This document shows, piece after piece, positions 1 through 13,600 of a stretch of DNA of 64,000 nucleotides. Location: positions 20,466,037 to 20,530,036 of the forward strand of contig CM036617.1 in assembly GCA_020746105.1 (NCBI GenBank). The letters are read 5' to 3'. The notes beneath the pieces are model-generated. The model worked only from the letters and a program-made list of their open reading frames with translations, was not told the origin of the DNA and searched no databases. Each line of letters opens with the position of its first letter. Within the stretch, counting starts at the first letter, position 1. The position numbers were made by a program, and so were the translations under genes. Origin of the DNA: Trogon surrucura (Eukaryota > Chordata > Aves > Trogoniformes > Trogonidae).

Positions 1-3000
1 GGTGACCATACCCATTCCTTCATTAGCACAAGGGAGAGGGATTCACCAAGATGTGCTCTTCAGGACACATCCATAATGACTTGAGCAATAAAGCATTATG
101 AATTTCTGTGCAAAGTCATGTGCTCATTTCAGGTGGAGGGAATCACTTCACACTTAAGAGTCCACAGAAGGAAACTGGTGCACAGCAGCCAGTATGCCAA
201 AAAATCCACACCTTTGCTTACTGCACACAAACTGTTTCATGCAGAAAAGCCCTAGGGCTGCATAGATGTAACAGCAGTTCTAGAAGGACTACAAATGGGT
301 TTCTTCAGCCTACTGGGAAGTAAACTGAATGTGTGTGAACATGTGTGAAATAAGAGGTGGATCCATGAAAGAAGAGGGTTTTGTATGATTGTATTTCATC
401 TCAGTAATACCTTCTTACAAGTATTCATGAATTGAGATACTTTATTATCCTGAAACATAATACATGGGTTGGAGAGAAATGAAGGCAGTCTTCCTTTTCT
501 TCAATTTTACTACCTTAACATAGCAATTCTTAGCTTGTGGTACAAAAACTCCTGAACTGGGTTAACTCTTGGTTTGTTCCCTATATGGCAGCATTAAAGC
601 AGGAGCCGTAGCAATGAAAATAATGTCTGCTTCCAAAGTAGCCAGCATGATCGTCTACTGCAACTGTTAAAAAACATGCTTGGCTGTGTTTTGCCTAGTC
701 AGACAAGAAAAATTTCCTTCCTTTGAACTATGGCTTATGATTTCCCCCTCTTTCCTTTTCATGTTTTGTGCTTTTCATGCAGCACAATCATTCTGCTCCT
801 ATCATCATCCAAAACCAATTCATCCGGCAGGTGCTTCTAAGATAAGCCAGCATTCCCCCTCCCAGTATGAAAAACACAATTTTGACCAGAATGAAGACTC
901 ATTCCTGTCTTATCAGATACTTGCACTTGTATTATAGGGACCACACAGAAGTCCCAATTTCCACACAACTCCTGTATGCACCTGTGTGAATACCACAGTG
1001 AGTGACAGGTAGAATACAATCCTGGAACGGTGTTTTTATAAATGCAGGAGAGAAAATAGCAATAAAGAACCTTTAATCTCCCCCTATCCAGCTCTTTTGC
1101 TAACACCGGCAGTTTAGATCAAGATTAAATTCCAATTATAGCTCACTGAATAACCCACTAATAAAGGTAACTGATCTAAGACTGCCAGTTGTGAAATATA
1201 TGAAGAACTTCTGCTGTGAGCATGTAAACCTGCATATGGTAGTCTAGCCCCTGGTTTTACAGATGATTTTTTGCAAGGGCTTAAAAGAAGCTGACAGTTC
1301 CAGAAAAAAAAAAAACAAACAAACAGATTCAGGAGATAGAATCTTACTGAGGCTGGATCATCGTCAGATAGCCAGGTACATTATACAGGAGGGACACGGT
1401 GTCTGCTAACGTAATCCTACAACAAGTGAATGGGTAAAATGACTCTAGTGAAGTCTATTGATCATCCATATAAAAGACTTAACAGCATTTTTTGCGCTGC
1501 TGCCATGTGAAATCATAAGATGTTGGATTCAAAGGACAGAGCTTACTGAAACTGAAATCAGCATGATTAGTTTTATTTACTGAAACCAATAATCAACATT
1601 ATAATATGCAATTTCGATGTGCCTTTTTCCCCCCAAAGGGGTTTCTTTCCTGTCTGTTGCAATTCAATTCTTCAATTGCTGTTGCTGCTTCCATTCCTTT
1701 TAGAGACTTGACACTGTCATTTTGTTTCATGTTCAAGGCTGTCAGCTCACTGTCATATATCCAAAATTCCTAATATTCATGCATGAATTAATGGGTTATC
1801 TAAAGTGGCCTGGATAATAGCTTTTGATAGGACCATTTGTGAATATGGAGGAAAAGGCATAAGAACTACAATGGGGGAAATCTGGCATTAGCACATAGGA
1901 AGTTCATGGGAGGATCTTGATGTATTTAGCCCACAGGGAAAGAAATAACACCAATCTCAGGAAAAAAACCAAAACTTGTAGCAATATTCTTTATTCAAAA
2001 CCAAAGAAAAATACCACATCACTCTTAAAAAAAAAAAAGAAAAAAAAAGACTTCTCCATCTTCCAGGATCTCCTACAAATAACACTGTTTGCCTCTCACA
2101 TGCTTCCTGCATCCCCAACATCCTTCCTCACTGATTAGCAGCGAGCTGAGAGGTTAAGATTACGGGTGATTAATATCTTAAGAATGTAAAGAAAGGCAGC
2201 TGCTGTGAAGCTGGCGAAGCTGCTAGACAGGCTAACATACAGGCTAGAGGGGGTTTCTTATCTCTACCTCCACTTTCCTCCGATACAAAACAGACACCGT
2301 GAGTGCAGTGCATCAGAGCGGGCAGTCCGGGGCCATGATGAGGAGGTCCACACCATTCCGTATTATGTGAAGCAACACCGGGCAATTAAAGGGAAGCTGG
2401 CACTTGTTCGGAACTGTGACCATAAGCCATCATGTGTCCTGGCATCAGCAGTTTTGATTTAAACTGATGAGAGCAACAGCCTGAGTCAGCCTGCCAGCAC
2501 ATCAACAGGAGCAGCTCTAGGCTCAGAGACAATGCATCTGCAAGACTGGGAGTGAAGCAACACTTCTCATGATCCAAGTTACTGAACAAGCTGACAAGTT
2601 GCTTTTGTGTAAGTGGCCCACTCCACAAGTGTACTAATTATGTTACTTTACGGTTATTTTTAATTGAGAGTATTATATAATGGTAAAATATCTCTACAGG
2701 TATATTTTGGGTTTGTATTTTGCAAGACCGTCACAAGACTGCTCTTCCAATTCATCAGTCTTTTGGATTATATTTAATATTTTCCTTCCTCCGATCTGGA
2801 ATACTAAAATTCATAACAGAAGGTGGCATTAAAACTAGACCTTGGATAATCTCTGCCATTAATAAGCAACCTACCAGTCACACATATTACCTAAAACTGG
2901 CTTGAGATGGGAAATTTCAGAAGTGTTTTTGTCACAGTGACTACTTCCTGACGGAAGGAAGCTAAGCTGGATTGTGATAGAACATCAAATGCCAGAGGGT

Positions 3001-4520
3001 ACCCCAGGAAGAGCATCAGCATCAAATTTACAGGATTCCATTCATCTCAAGGAAACGCTGTTTTAGAATTAAGGAGTCTAAGCCACAGATTACAATATTA
3101 TTTGACCTCTAAAACATATTAATTTGTTTTTCATATTAACAAGCATTTTGGTTTGGTTTTATGTTTTAGTAGAGGCAGTTCAGCAAGTTACTCTGACAGA
3201 AGACCCTGTGCATGGAGGGTTCCTGCAGAGGACGGCACGGCAGCTCAGCAGGGAATGGTGGGGGCAGGAGTGGAAAACCCTGGCCTGCAATACTCCAGGG
3301 AGATTCCTGTGCTTAAGGCTAGTACTACCTTCTGTCCTATGTATACAATGTATAGGGTTTATATGAGTAAGTCCAAAATCACTAGAGAGAACTGGAAACT
3401 GCCAGATACCAATAGACGAGAAGACAAAATGTTGTAGGAAGGTGCCTCTATTTAGAGGATCCATGTAGTTTACCTAAACATGCACAAAAGCAAAATACCT
3501 TGTGACTTTTCATTTACTGATGTACAACTGAACTGACAAGCTGAAAGACTCTGGTGCAGGATCCACAATTCCACGTTCATGTCAAAATTGCTTAGTCAGC
3601 CTTTTCTGCTAAGTACCTAACCAATAAGATGTAAAATAACACTTCTAATTGTGCACAGATATTTTATGATCTTGGTTTTTCTTTTATTACTGTATTATCA
3701 GGTATTGCAGCACTGCCCAAAAGATCCAGTAATGGAGCAGGGGCCTATCAGGGACTGTACAAAACCAGAATAAAGACACAGCCCATAATATAAAGAGCTA
3801 AAAATATATTTAGTTGATCTTCACTTTTTGAAGTTTTCATGTGTTGTTAAATTCACTGCTCAAACCTCTGTAACCCTGATCCATAATTTTTATTTCATTT
3901 TATGCAGTTCACTTTTTATTTAGCTGAGATTCACATATACTATTCCAAAACCATGTAAAAATCTGTCAGAAGTTGAACTGTTACTTGACTGCTTTGTCAA
4001 GTCAACTTTGTATGCACAGTATTTTGCAGACAGAAACAATTTTTCTTCACTCGGGATCTAAACCAGCTTAAAGCAAGCCAGCTCCAGCAATATTTACACT
4101 GAGCCTTTGCTACACATTGAGAGGATGGGAGGGGATGGACAACAACATCTACCTATAGAAAGTGAGTTTCTGTTGATGCTGGATTATCAAACCAACTTTT
4201 TCAATACTTTCTTTTCCTGCCACTTAGACAGTCCTGAACTATGGGCACAGTCATGTTTGCAAAACACTGCGACGAAACTTGGAAAAAATGAAGTACGCAG
4301 CCAGTTTCAATGATTTGTCACCTTTCATCTGATCACTTACGACAGGACAGTCCTTCCACCTGATCTCAAGTTTTACATAAATTTTCCTTTTCTTATCATT
4401 ACAGTAAATGGAGATGAGTCACAGATGCAGCAGTTCTAACCTGGCTTGTTATATAACATTCCCAGAGCCTCGTGCAACATATGCTGTCCCTTCATATTCA
4501 CGTCATTTTAAACTACCTAC
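1..4520 (-). other. CRYL1: CRYL1 intron 6 (partial)
   Basis: AT-rich sequence with no exon, tRNA or recognisable transposon. The only simple repeat of note is an A-rich tract at about 2026-2050. The remaining CRYL1 exons are not here. Confidence 0.7.
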
Positions 4521-4626
4521 CTTCTGCATTAAGATGCATGGTTTCCAGAGGTCCAATAAATGCGTATCGCATTCCCAATCCATCAGACATCACAAGGTCC
4601 AGATCAGTAGGAGATATTACTCCTTC
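4521..4626 (-). CDS. CRYL1: CRYL1 coding exon 6
   Basis: 106 bases after acceptor TACTTAG. It reads [18 protein letters not shown], then [17 protein letters not shown] plus one base, with donor GAAG|GTAGGT. It is very close to the mammalian segment of the C-terminal domain. This is the last CRYL1 exon I can find. The 4.5 kb to its left, on the minus strand, contains nothing resembling YCDRYSEG or the C-terminal WRDECLM motif. Confidence 0.95.
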
Positions 4627-7600
4627 CTAAGTAGCAAAAGTAGAACAGGAAGGAAGATTTGTGAATGTTTGGTTTTAAAGCAAAATTGCTCACTTTCTGC
4701 AAAAAAATTAAATAAAAGCTAAGGCTAGAAATAGCAGTTAACTTGCAAACAGAAACACAAGTGTTTGCCACAAGTGTTCATCTATTGTGCAAGCCTTCCT
4801 ATGGTCCAGTATAAACACTCACTCACATCTCTAAGATTGCTATACTTCCTAATCCAAATACACTTCCATGCATTTTGCATTTTGACAGTATCTTATTTTT
4901 AAATTTATAAATTAATGCACTTTTTCATGCAACATGTACTATTTGTACACACTAGTTTGCTTGATACTTACCACTTAAAATAATTTGTGCTAAAACTACA
5001 CTGAGTCATTTATGTTAACCAATATAGCTTTTCCTCAGAAACAGAATTGGAGAGCGCAGAGCAAACATTATGCTCTTAATAGCACATGACCAAAATGTTT
5101 GTATCAAATCCAGCCCTTTTAAATAAAGGAGTTCTGTGTAAATCTTATCCCTCCTGTCATAGCCTCTTAGTGATGGATTTCTGGGCCAAGTCACAACTGG
5201 CAGAACGTGGGTGCAGCAGTGGGTACTACTCCTGAGGCCACTTGCAAAAGAGGCTGGGACCAAACACACAGGCAATACAGCTGCCACTCCCTCCCACAAA
5301 ACTCACCAACACTCAACCTACCTGGCCTCAACCTGCCCAGGTTCTCAAGTTCATTGCCAGCCTCACATCTCAGAACTGGTAGGATATGGAGCATGCAAAA
5401 TGAAGCGTTTCTCCTGCTACAAGCTGAGCACTGCTGTTGCACCCACATGGCAGCACTTAGAGGAATGCCAGCAGCCCCATCGGGGTAGGGAAAGCACATG
5501 AAGGCTTGTTTTCCACCTACTAGAAAGACATCAATTACCTAAGGCTTGTTCTAACCACTTCCATCAGATAAAACTTGGTTTCAAGAACCTGTCCTCTTTA
5601 TTCCCAGAGACATAAAAACATTGCCTTCTGGTTAAGAAGGTGGAGGAGATGCCAAACTGCTTCTAATTTGTCTTAACTTTAACTTGAGGTGCTCTCCCCA
5701 CTCAGTGCCTTGTTCTCCACAAGTCCCTTTGAGCTGGAGAACATAAGTATGTATACTTGTCTTACTGGCAAAGACACTTCTTCTGTGAAATTTCCCTCTT
5801 GCAGGGCCCCGTTTGAATGCTTCTTTGTATCACACAGAGATCAGCTAGAATTACAGGCATGCAGGACGGCTCTCCTGACCTGCTCTAGACATTGACATCT
5901 GAGCTAGACATCTAGACTCTCTTTATAATCACTAGGGAGAAAAAGGAAATCAGCATCCAAAAGCTGGTATCTGGAGAGTTGTGTCCTAAAAGGGTCTAAT
6001 TCTCCACAGTAACTGGCAGATGAGTAAGCAGTACATCCACCTTGTAGAAAATCCATCTTAGGTGAGCTGACTCCCAAGCACAGTGTCTTCCCAAGTTCAT
6101 CAACGACATCATCTATTGCTGCCTTAAAAGAAAATCATAAGCCAAGGACAAACATAACTTCTACAGCTGGCCACAGGCCTCAAGTTTCATCACAATTTCA
6201 TGAAAAGGCTTAAATAGAGGCTGTTGTAAGACTCAACCCTCAATGTGTTAGCAGGCATTGCTCCTATCAGAAGTAAGTCCGGCTGAATCTCTGTTGCAGG
6301 TGGCTTCTGAACTCTATCTTAAAAAGGAAATTATTAACCCACCATATATGGAACATGAAGCTCTGCTAACAACTTAATTAGACATTAAAATGGCAGAGAT
6401 AAGGAAGTATTTTCTTCCACTCAAAGGCAAGGCATAGGCACAGTAAAGTAACTCATCTAGCTGCAGACAGGAAGGTCTGCATAAAGACAGGACTAAAGAA
6501 AAACCTCAGATAGTGTTTGGATTACAGACAAGCATCACTGCAACTAACACAGGCACCACACGTTCTGTGGAAGGTTTTTTTTTCCCCTGACATGGCAACA
6601 CAACTTCTCTGAATGACATCAGCAAAGTCAACAAAAGCGCTCTTCTGTTGGGGGTGCTTCATCCAAACAATGAGTTGTGCTGGTAAAGCTGTGCTTGATG
6701 AGCGATTACTTTTTTTTCCCCCCTGTTTGACATGGATTTGTGGACAAAAGATTAACCACAGGTTCCAGACAAGCATTTGAACCACAGCCACAGTTAAAAA
6801 CTGTAAATATGTTAAAGAGTTAACTGGCTCTTGAAACGCTTCAGAATCATTGCAAATTACTTTTCCAATTAAAAACCGATTTATTTCTTTTGATACCATA
6901 TTCCTCAACTTTGGTACTGACATCTGAAGAGTGCCCTAAGAATCATGCATGCTTTGCTCTTGGCCTTTTGACTACAGCTGTAATTTTATGGTTACAGTTG
7001 CTAAAAGGCAAATATTGCTTGGCAGCAGTTGTTACACCCTTCCCTATCACTTAAATCAAGGCACTTGTATCCACGCCCTGATGAGATCTTTTTCCAGTCA
7101 TTTTGAGCGTACGACTTTTCTCCTAGATCCCACTACCAGTTCCATCTCTTTCCATTTCATCATGTTTGAGAAACTTGCGTTTTTCAACATGACTAGAGTT
7201 TTCTGAAGGTGTTTTTCTTATCATATACTTAAGATTCTGCATTAGCGTTTTTGATAATAGAAACCATTTTTTTAATTTAAAGGAGCATTTCCAGTAGAAA
7301 GTCAGTTCCTTGCTAACAACATTGTTTTACTTTTTATTCATCACCTCTTCTTATGTTGTTGTATTGTTGCTATTGGAAGCTAACTACAAGTGATTGAGGG
7401 CCGGTTTAGCTCAGTGGGTTGAGCGTGGTGCTTGAAACACCGAAGGTCACGGGTTCGATTCCCGTTCGGTTCTCACGTGGGTTGCCTGACCTAGTCGAGA
7501 GGTGGCGTCCCTGCCCACAACAGGGAGGTTGGATTAAAATGATCTCTGAGGTCCCTACCAGCCTAGGCCATTCTATGATTCTACACTAAGTTTAAAACAT

Positions 7601-10600
7601 TATAAGGAACATCAGTTCAGCAACTATGTTTAGGTAGGGCTTTGGAAAAAGAGTTGCTTTGTTTATGATACGTTAATATTACCTTAGCTTTAAGATCTTT
7701 ACCTACACTTGTGTGCATGATGGTTCTAAATTGCTTTAAAAAGCAAACTGCTCTCCATGACGAAAAAGCCCGCCCTACTCAAGCCCGTCTCTTACGAACA
7801 GGACAGCAGTAGATTCATAATTCAGCTCTTCCTGATGACAGATCAGACTTTGCAACATAGAACTGGTAACTGTGGGAAAAGCTGAAGGGGTACAAACAAA
7901 TGATTCTCAGCTAGAAGACTGAATGGGCAGGAGGAGGAGAAATCTGTCTTTACCTACAAGTATCAAATAGCTGTTGAACCTTGAGTATAATTCCTGAAAG
8001 GCCAAAAGAGAAAACCATTTAAAATATTTTTTTCATAACCACTGTACAGTTGGTCAGCAACATTCAGAAAAAAACACCAAGAAATTACGAGACAACTTAG
8101 AAAAAACCCAGTATTTTTAATGTTGCACTTTTAAGATTGTTCTTTTGATTGTCCTGAAAACCGCAGTATTCTGAAAAGGATAGATATTACGATCATACCA
8201 CTTTGGTTTTGCCAGTCTTCGCTATTTATGACTAACATCACTTCTTACTGGTTTTAATTTACATGTTAATATGTATTTCATGTTCATAATGGTCAATTTA
8301 ATAAAAGTGACACACATTTATAGAAAATTCATATATACAATCTCACTTGTCACACCTACAAAACCGCCTGCGTGTGTAGAAATTGGAAAAAAAATACATA
8401 CACCCACAAGTCTCCAGGCTTCACTTATCACTGCATACTGGAGTCGATTTAGAACAAACCCCTCAATTTCTCTGTTTAATTTGACAGGAGATTGACCAAT
8501 CTTCTTCATCAGGGCAAACGTTCTCTCTGTAGTAGAAGGATCTGTTTCTGGATGGGGAACAATTTCAACCAATGGCACAAAGTAAGGTGGATTTACCTCA
8601 AGAAGAAACACAAAAGAAGAATGTCAACTATCAACAGTTTAACAGAACAAGTTAATATAAAGCATCTTTATAGCTTGCTACTAGCATGGATGTTTTCCAG
8701 TGAACATGGTAAGCTTGATCTTCAGACACTGAGAGACTTCACCAATTCAATAAAAGCTGCTGTATTAATTAAAATGTTTTCAAAAATAAATTAATCCCGC
8801 ATTAAATCCATCTTTGTTTAACCCCAGCAAAGTTCATGCAGCTATACTAGAGATGACAACACTCAAACAGTAATAGAAGACTTTATCCTGACATGAGTAA
8901 CTGATGTTTTCTCAATATTCAGGCTGTTATTTTAAAACATATGGTCACCACCTGTCTTTCCAAATGAAGCGAGACATTTCCTTTTAGATATTCATGAACT
9001 TTAAACAAGATTATTGCTAAACACCACCTGTAAGATGCAACAGTTAATGGATAAGCTGCTACTGGCCCAAACCTGCAAATATGCTAAACACAGTAACAGG
9101 TATCACATAAGACATACTTTGAGAAAGTTGCAGAGCAGGTTATCTTCAAACACTGTACCTACTTGAAAAAAAATAAGAATAGCTGTCCCTGACCCTTCCC
9201 AAATGTAATTTCTCACCGAGTCAAGACCTTTGTGATACGTATTTCTGAAGTAATAAATAAAATAATCTAAAGAACATCCTAGAAACAGCTACGAGTTCTT
9301 CAGGTCATAGTGTTACAGGCAGTAACACTGCCTGCAGGCTCTTTCCAAAAGCAGCAGTCCTTCAGCCATGGGGTTGCACTCAGCTCTCAGTCTACTCTCC
9401 AGGCAATAGAAGGAGCTAGCATATCATAAATTACTACCAGAAATAACACCAACATTTAAAGGAGGGTGATTAAGTACTGATTTTTTCACTTCTAGTCAAC
9501 TGCTCTTGACTGTGTTCTTGTAAATGCGAGTACAGGATTCAATCGCAGCAACACACGAGAGGTCTTTGCTCTCTGCGTGTTCTTTCTGCTCCGTACTTAC
9601 ACGGTTCCCCGTACCGTGGGTTCTGACTAAGGCACAGCCTGACGTGGGTTACACCTGCTTCAACTCTTGAGGTAACACACTTCATGCCCTTTAAAGCACC
9701 TCGTGTTCCCACACAACCTTCCTCACACCGGTCTCTCTGGCAGTGCCACCCCCAACGCCCAGAACAGCGCGATGGGCGCTACCGCAGGTGTGGTGCCACG
9801 CAAGTTAGCAAGACCTGAAACACGGCAAGCACCAAGGCACTCTCTGAAAGCTTTTCTAAACCTGAAGTGTATCACAGGTTCCAAACAGGAACAGGACGAG
9901 TTGATTGTTGAGAGACCAAGGCTATTATAAATTTCTTCCAAGATTAGTCCTGACAGTCATCTTATTGAAATATTTTGTTTCATAAGATTGGCACGGGGGA
10001 GTATACGAGTACGCTCATGAGCACACTGAGGACACTTAGGAAGACAATTTTTTAGGAGTGAGATAGACGTTGGTGAAAACTACAAGCAGTAAAATGTGGA
10101 TGAAAATGAGTGGGAGAAGGTTCTTAAAAATGAGAAGCCTTTCTTCAGGGAGCAGAAGAGCTTACCTTATTAGCCTAACAAAATGAAAGCTAAGAAAGGA
10201 TATGAAAAAGTAAACACAGAGAAAGAAATGAGCCACACAAAATCTGCCAACAAACATCAAATTGATTTTAGTGGACCGTTAATAAGTTTGGAACAAAAAT
10301 TAGGCGACACAAACAACTTCCAACAGAAGTAATGGAGTTAAAAAAATATAATCTACAGATAGAGCCTAATGCTTTTTTAAGGTGATCTGATTACATGGTT
10401 TTCTATACAGCAAGAGATTTCACACGATGGCATACAGTCTCCTTTAGCTCCATATTTCTAGCTGTATGATCTAGTAGGCACATACAGTACCTGGAAATTT
10501 AACAGTTCTGCAGAAGACCTCTATCAATACACCACCTACAACTGCTTGTAGAGATCAGCTGTGCCTACAGGTATTGTGTGCATCTCTATCACACAGCTGT

Positions 10601-13600
10601 GTTACAGGATTTAATTTATTTTTTCTAATTGCCAAACCTATTGCTACGTTAAGCAAATGGATCAATTCCTTCTGTCTTTTGGGCATTTAATTTCTTTTCA
10701 ACATGCTCACCTATGCCAGAGGCTTTACAACTTCAGCTTTTAATCCTCTCGGTATATCAGATTCCACACTTCTTGTTTTGACAGTGTTTTTCAGAGCTGC
10801 TTGCTTCCTGCAGCCACCATTCCCTATGCCCTACTGTCACGTTCAAGATGTTAGTAAGGCCATGGTTAAAACAAAAACCACCAAAAGCCAACAACTGCTA
10901 CAAAGCAAACATGTTTCTTCATATATAACAGATGCAGAAAGGCCCCCAGAAGACTACACTGGCTCACAGCTTCTCCAGTACACTCCCCTCTGAGTGAAAC
11001 TGAGATTACTAAGAAAATAGTCTCAGCTGGACTGCAACGCCATTTCAGAACAATTAGACATTTTATGGCATTCCAGAATATTTGCTTTGGAAAATATGTA
11101 TAACCTTACAACAGCAACCTAGAAAATATTTATGCAGGGACTAGCTACCTTTCCAGATCTGATAAGCCTGGTTTCAGAATTGACTCCGACAAAGGCTGCA
11201 GCTGAGACTAAATAAGTCAACTGGTACAGACCAACTTGGGAAGAAGTAACATAAAATCAAAGTCTGATAAACAGTCAGAGAATAGGCAGAAGCCCAGAAC
11301 TGGTACAAAAAATAAAAGCAAAAAATCATAGCTATAATTACTTAATACAGAAGTCTACAAGAGGCATTATCTATTCTCTTGTACTAGCAAAAGTTACAAC
11401 CCTGGAAATATGAGGTAAGCGACTATCGAATTTTAGAATGTGGAAAGGCTACACCTAGGCACAGACACACACTCCAAAGTCTGACTTTTTTTTTTTTTTA
11501 AATAAATAATTCAAAAACTATGCAGAAGGAAACCAATCCTTTTGTCCCTTTTGCTTCCCAGTCACCCCAAGGCACAATGGTGGCAGAGGGCTGTCAAAAA
11601 GGGACTGACTGAATGCCTTGACGCTGCAGCACTAGGCTACAGGCAGCTGTTGAGATGTCAAAGAAGTGCTGCGGGTTTGTGTTCACACTGCTGGTCCGGA
11701 ACACTCCCAGGGATCTGATTTTTACTTTACACGCTGGAGAGGCAACGTGTAGTTACCAAATTGCAAACAGCAGAGCAGTCCTCTCTCCAGATACTGCAAG
11801 CCTTCATAAAAACAATCCCCTTAAACAGTCTGTCAAACATGAGACTAACATTAGGCTAACAAATTCATCTAGTTATTGAGTAGTGGAAAACAGAAGCAGT
11901 AAGAATCCCAGTGATCATGACAAAAAGCTCTTCCATGCTGAGGAGAGATATGACAAACCACTGTCTGGCAACCCCACACAGGCCTCTAGAGAGGCTCACA
12001 AGTGCCATTCAGCATTTTGAGGTCTTGCTGCCACCTCTAGTCATGCCATTTCTGCATCATTGCTCTGTCCCAGCTGGTCACAAAACACGCAGATTCAACT
12101 CCAAGTACAATTTCTTCCATTTTATCCAACTGCTTTTCCTCTTCATGTAGACTTCTTCTGTATCAGAAGTCTGAAGAAACCAGAGTCAAAAGTTTCCATC
12201 TTTCATCAACATTACCTGACAGGCTCACGGTTTGGATACTGTTACCCAATATCAACTGAAAAAGGATACTAGTAAAGCCTAATGATATCACAAGAAGAAA
12301 GTAGGGAATTTGACTGATTGGTAGTTGGCTTGTTTTCAAAACAAAGACTTCCCAAGTTTTTAGAGCCCATAGTTTGAGTAACACACAACAATATGTGCAC
12401 AATATGTGCCCAGCTTGCACAGAATGTATCTTGAGCCAGCAGTATGAAACAAGCATATGATCTCTCAGAACGACCAAATTAAAGTTCTTTTGATAAGTCA
12501 GGCCCCTGCACACTAGTGATGACACACAAGCACTCCAAATATCCTTCTATATCTCTCAGTCTGCAGGGAAGAGTTTGGGATGCAGTTAGTTAAACAACTC
12601 TACTACTACTCTTACTATTATCACAAAAACAAAACATGCCATAGTACTTACAGGATGTGACACAATACACTGCTTAACATGTTTAAGGCCAGTGAACAAT
12701 TTGCTGGGTAAGAGACAAGAGGTCGAGCTGCTCAAGATAACATTGTCACCAACAATAAGATCTAACTGACTGAAAATCTTCTTTTTCAGTTCCAGGTTCT
12801 CCGGAGTACATTCCTGGAATAAAAGCAAAGATCAGTATTAAAAGTTGTCATGTTGAACAATATTTGTTTATATATTTCAGATTTCACTGATCCCACCCTG
12901 ACACTTAGGAACTCAGCACAAACCAGCTATTTTAATCAGCCTACACACACCGGTGAGCCATCACACAAAAATACCTTCATGTACAGAGGTAACACAATAT
13001 GGAAGAATAAGACCTGTTTCCACTTTTTTAAGAGACTCTCCTATGATAGAAGTCAGTATTCTCTCTCACACAAGATGGAAGTGAACAGATATATCTGAAA
13101 AGACGACAAATTTACAATCTTCAGAACCACAGTAGGAGATTCCAAGTTCTGGAACCTGCACCAAAACGCCTCTTGGTGAGCCTCACTCTTAAAAAGCTTA
13201 AGTATCTCCACTCAGTTCAACTCTGAAGAAGATTTCTGAAGTAGAATGCACGCTATTAGAACTTCTCCCAAAGCTATTAAGCATGTTCAGCTCTGCAGTA
13301 TTGTGTGAAACTTCACATATATGAGCCAAGAACCACAATCTACCATCAACTAGAATTCCAAAGTTTTCCCCAGGTCCTGCCTGAAGGAGAGCATGCAGAA
13401 GTCTACCGGCATGGGAGCAACAAGGACATGGAAGAATGAATACAGTGGATCCCACAACCAACAGGAAAGACTTCAGTTTAGAAGAAAACTAGGGGGAACA
13501 AAGCCAGTTTGTCTTCTTTTTAAAATTTTTTTCTTTTCTGAAGGGTTTAAAAAAACCAAACAGGACCCCAAATGTGCAAACTTCAAGTTTCCCCTTAAAA

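Noticed and set aside
7399-7473. A tRNA-Ile gene.
   Set aside because: The A and B boxes are kept, but the anticodon arm is not that of tRNA-Ile and the sequence runs straight into a CR1 3' end, so it is a SINE head.
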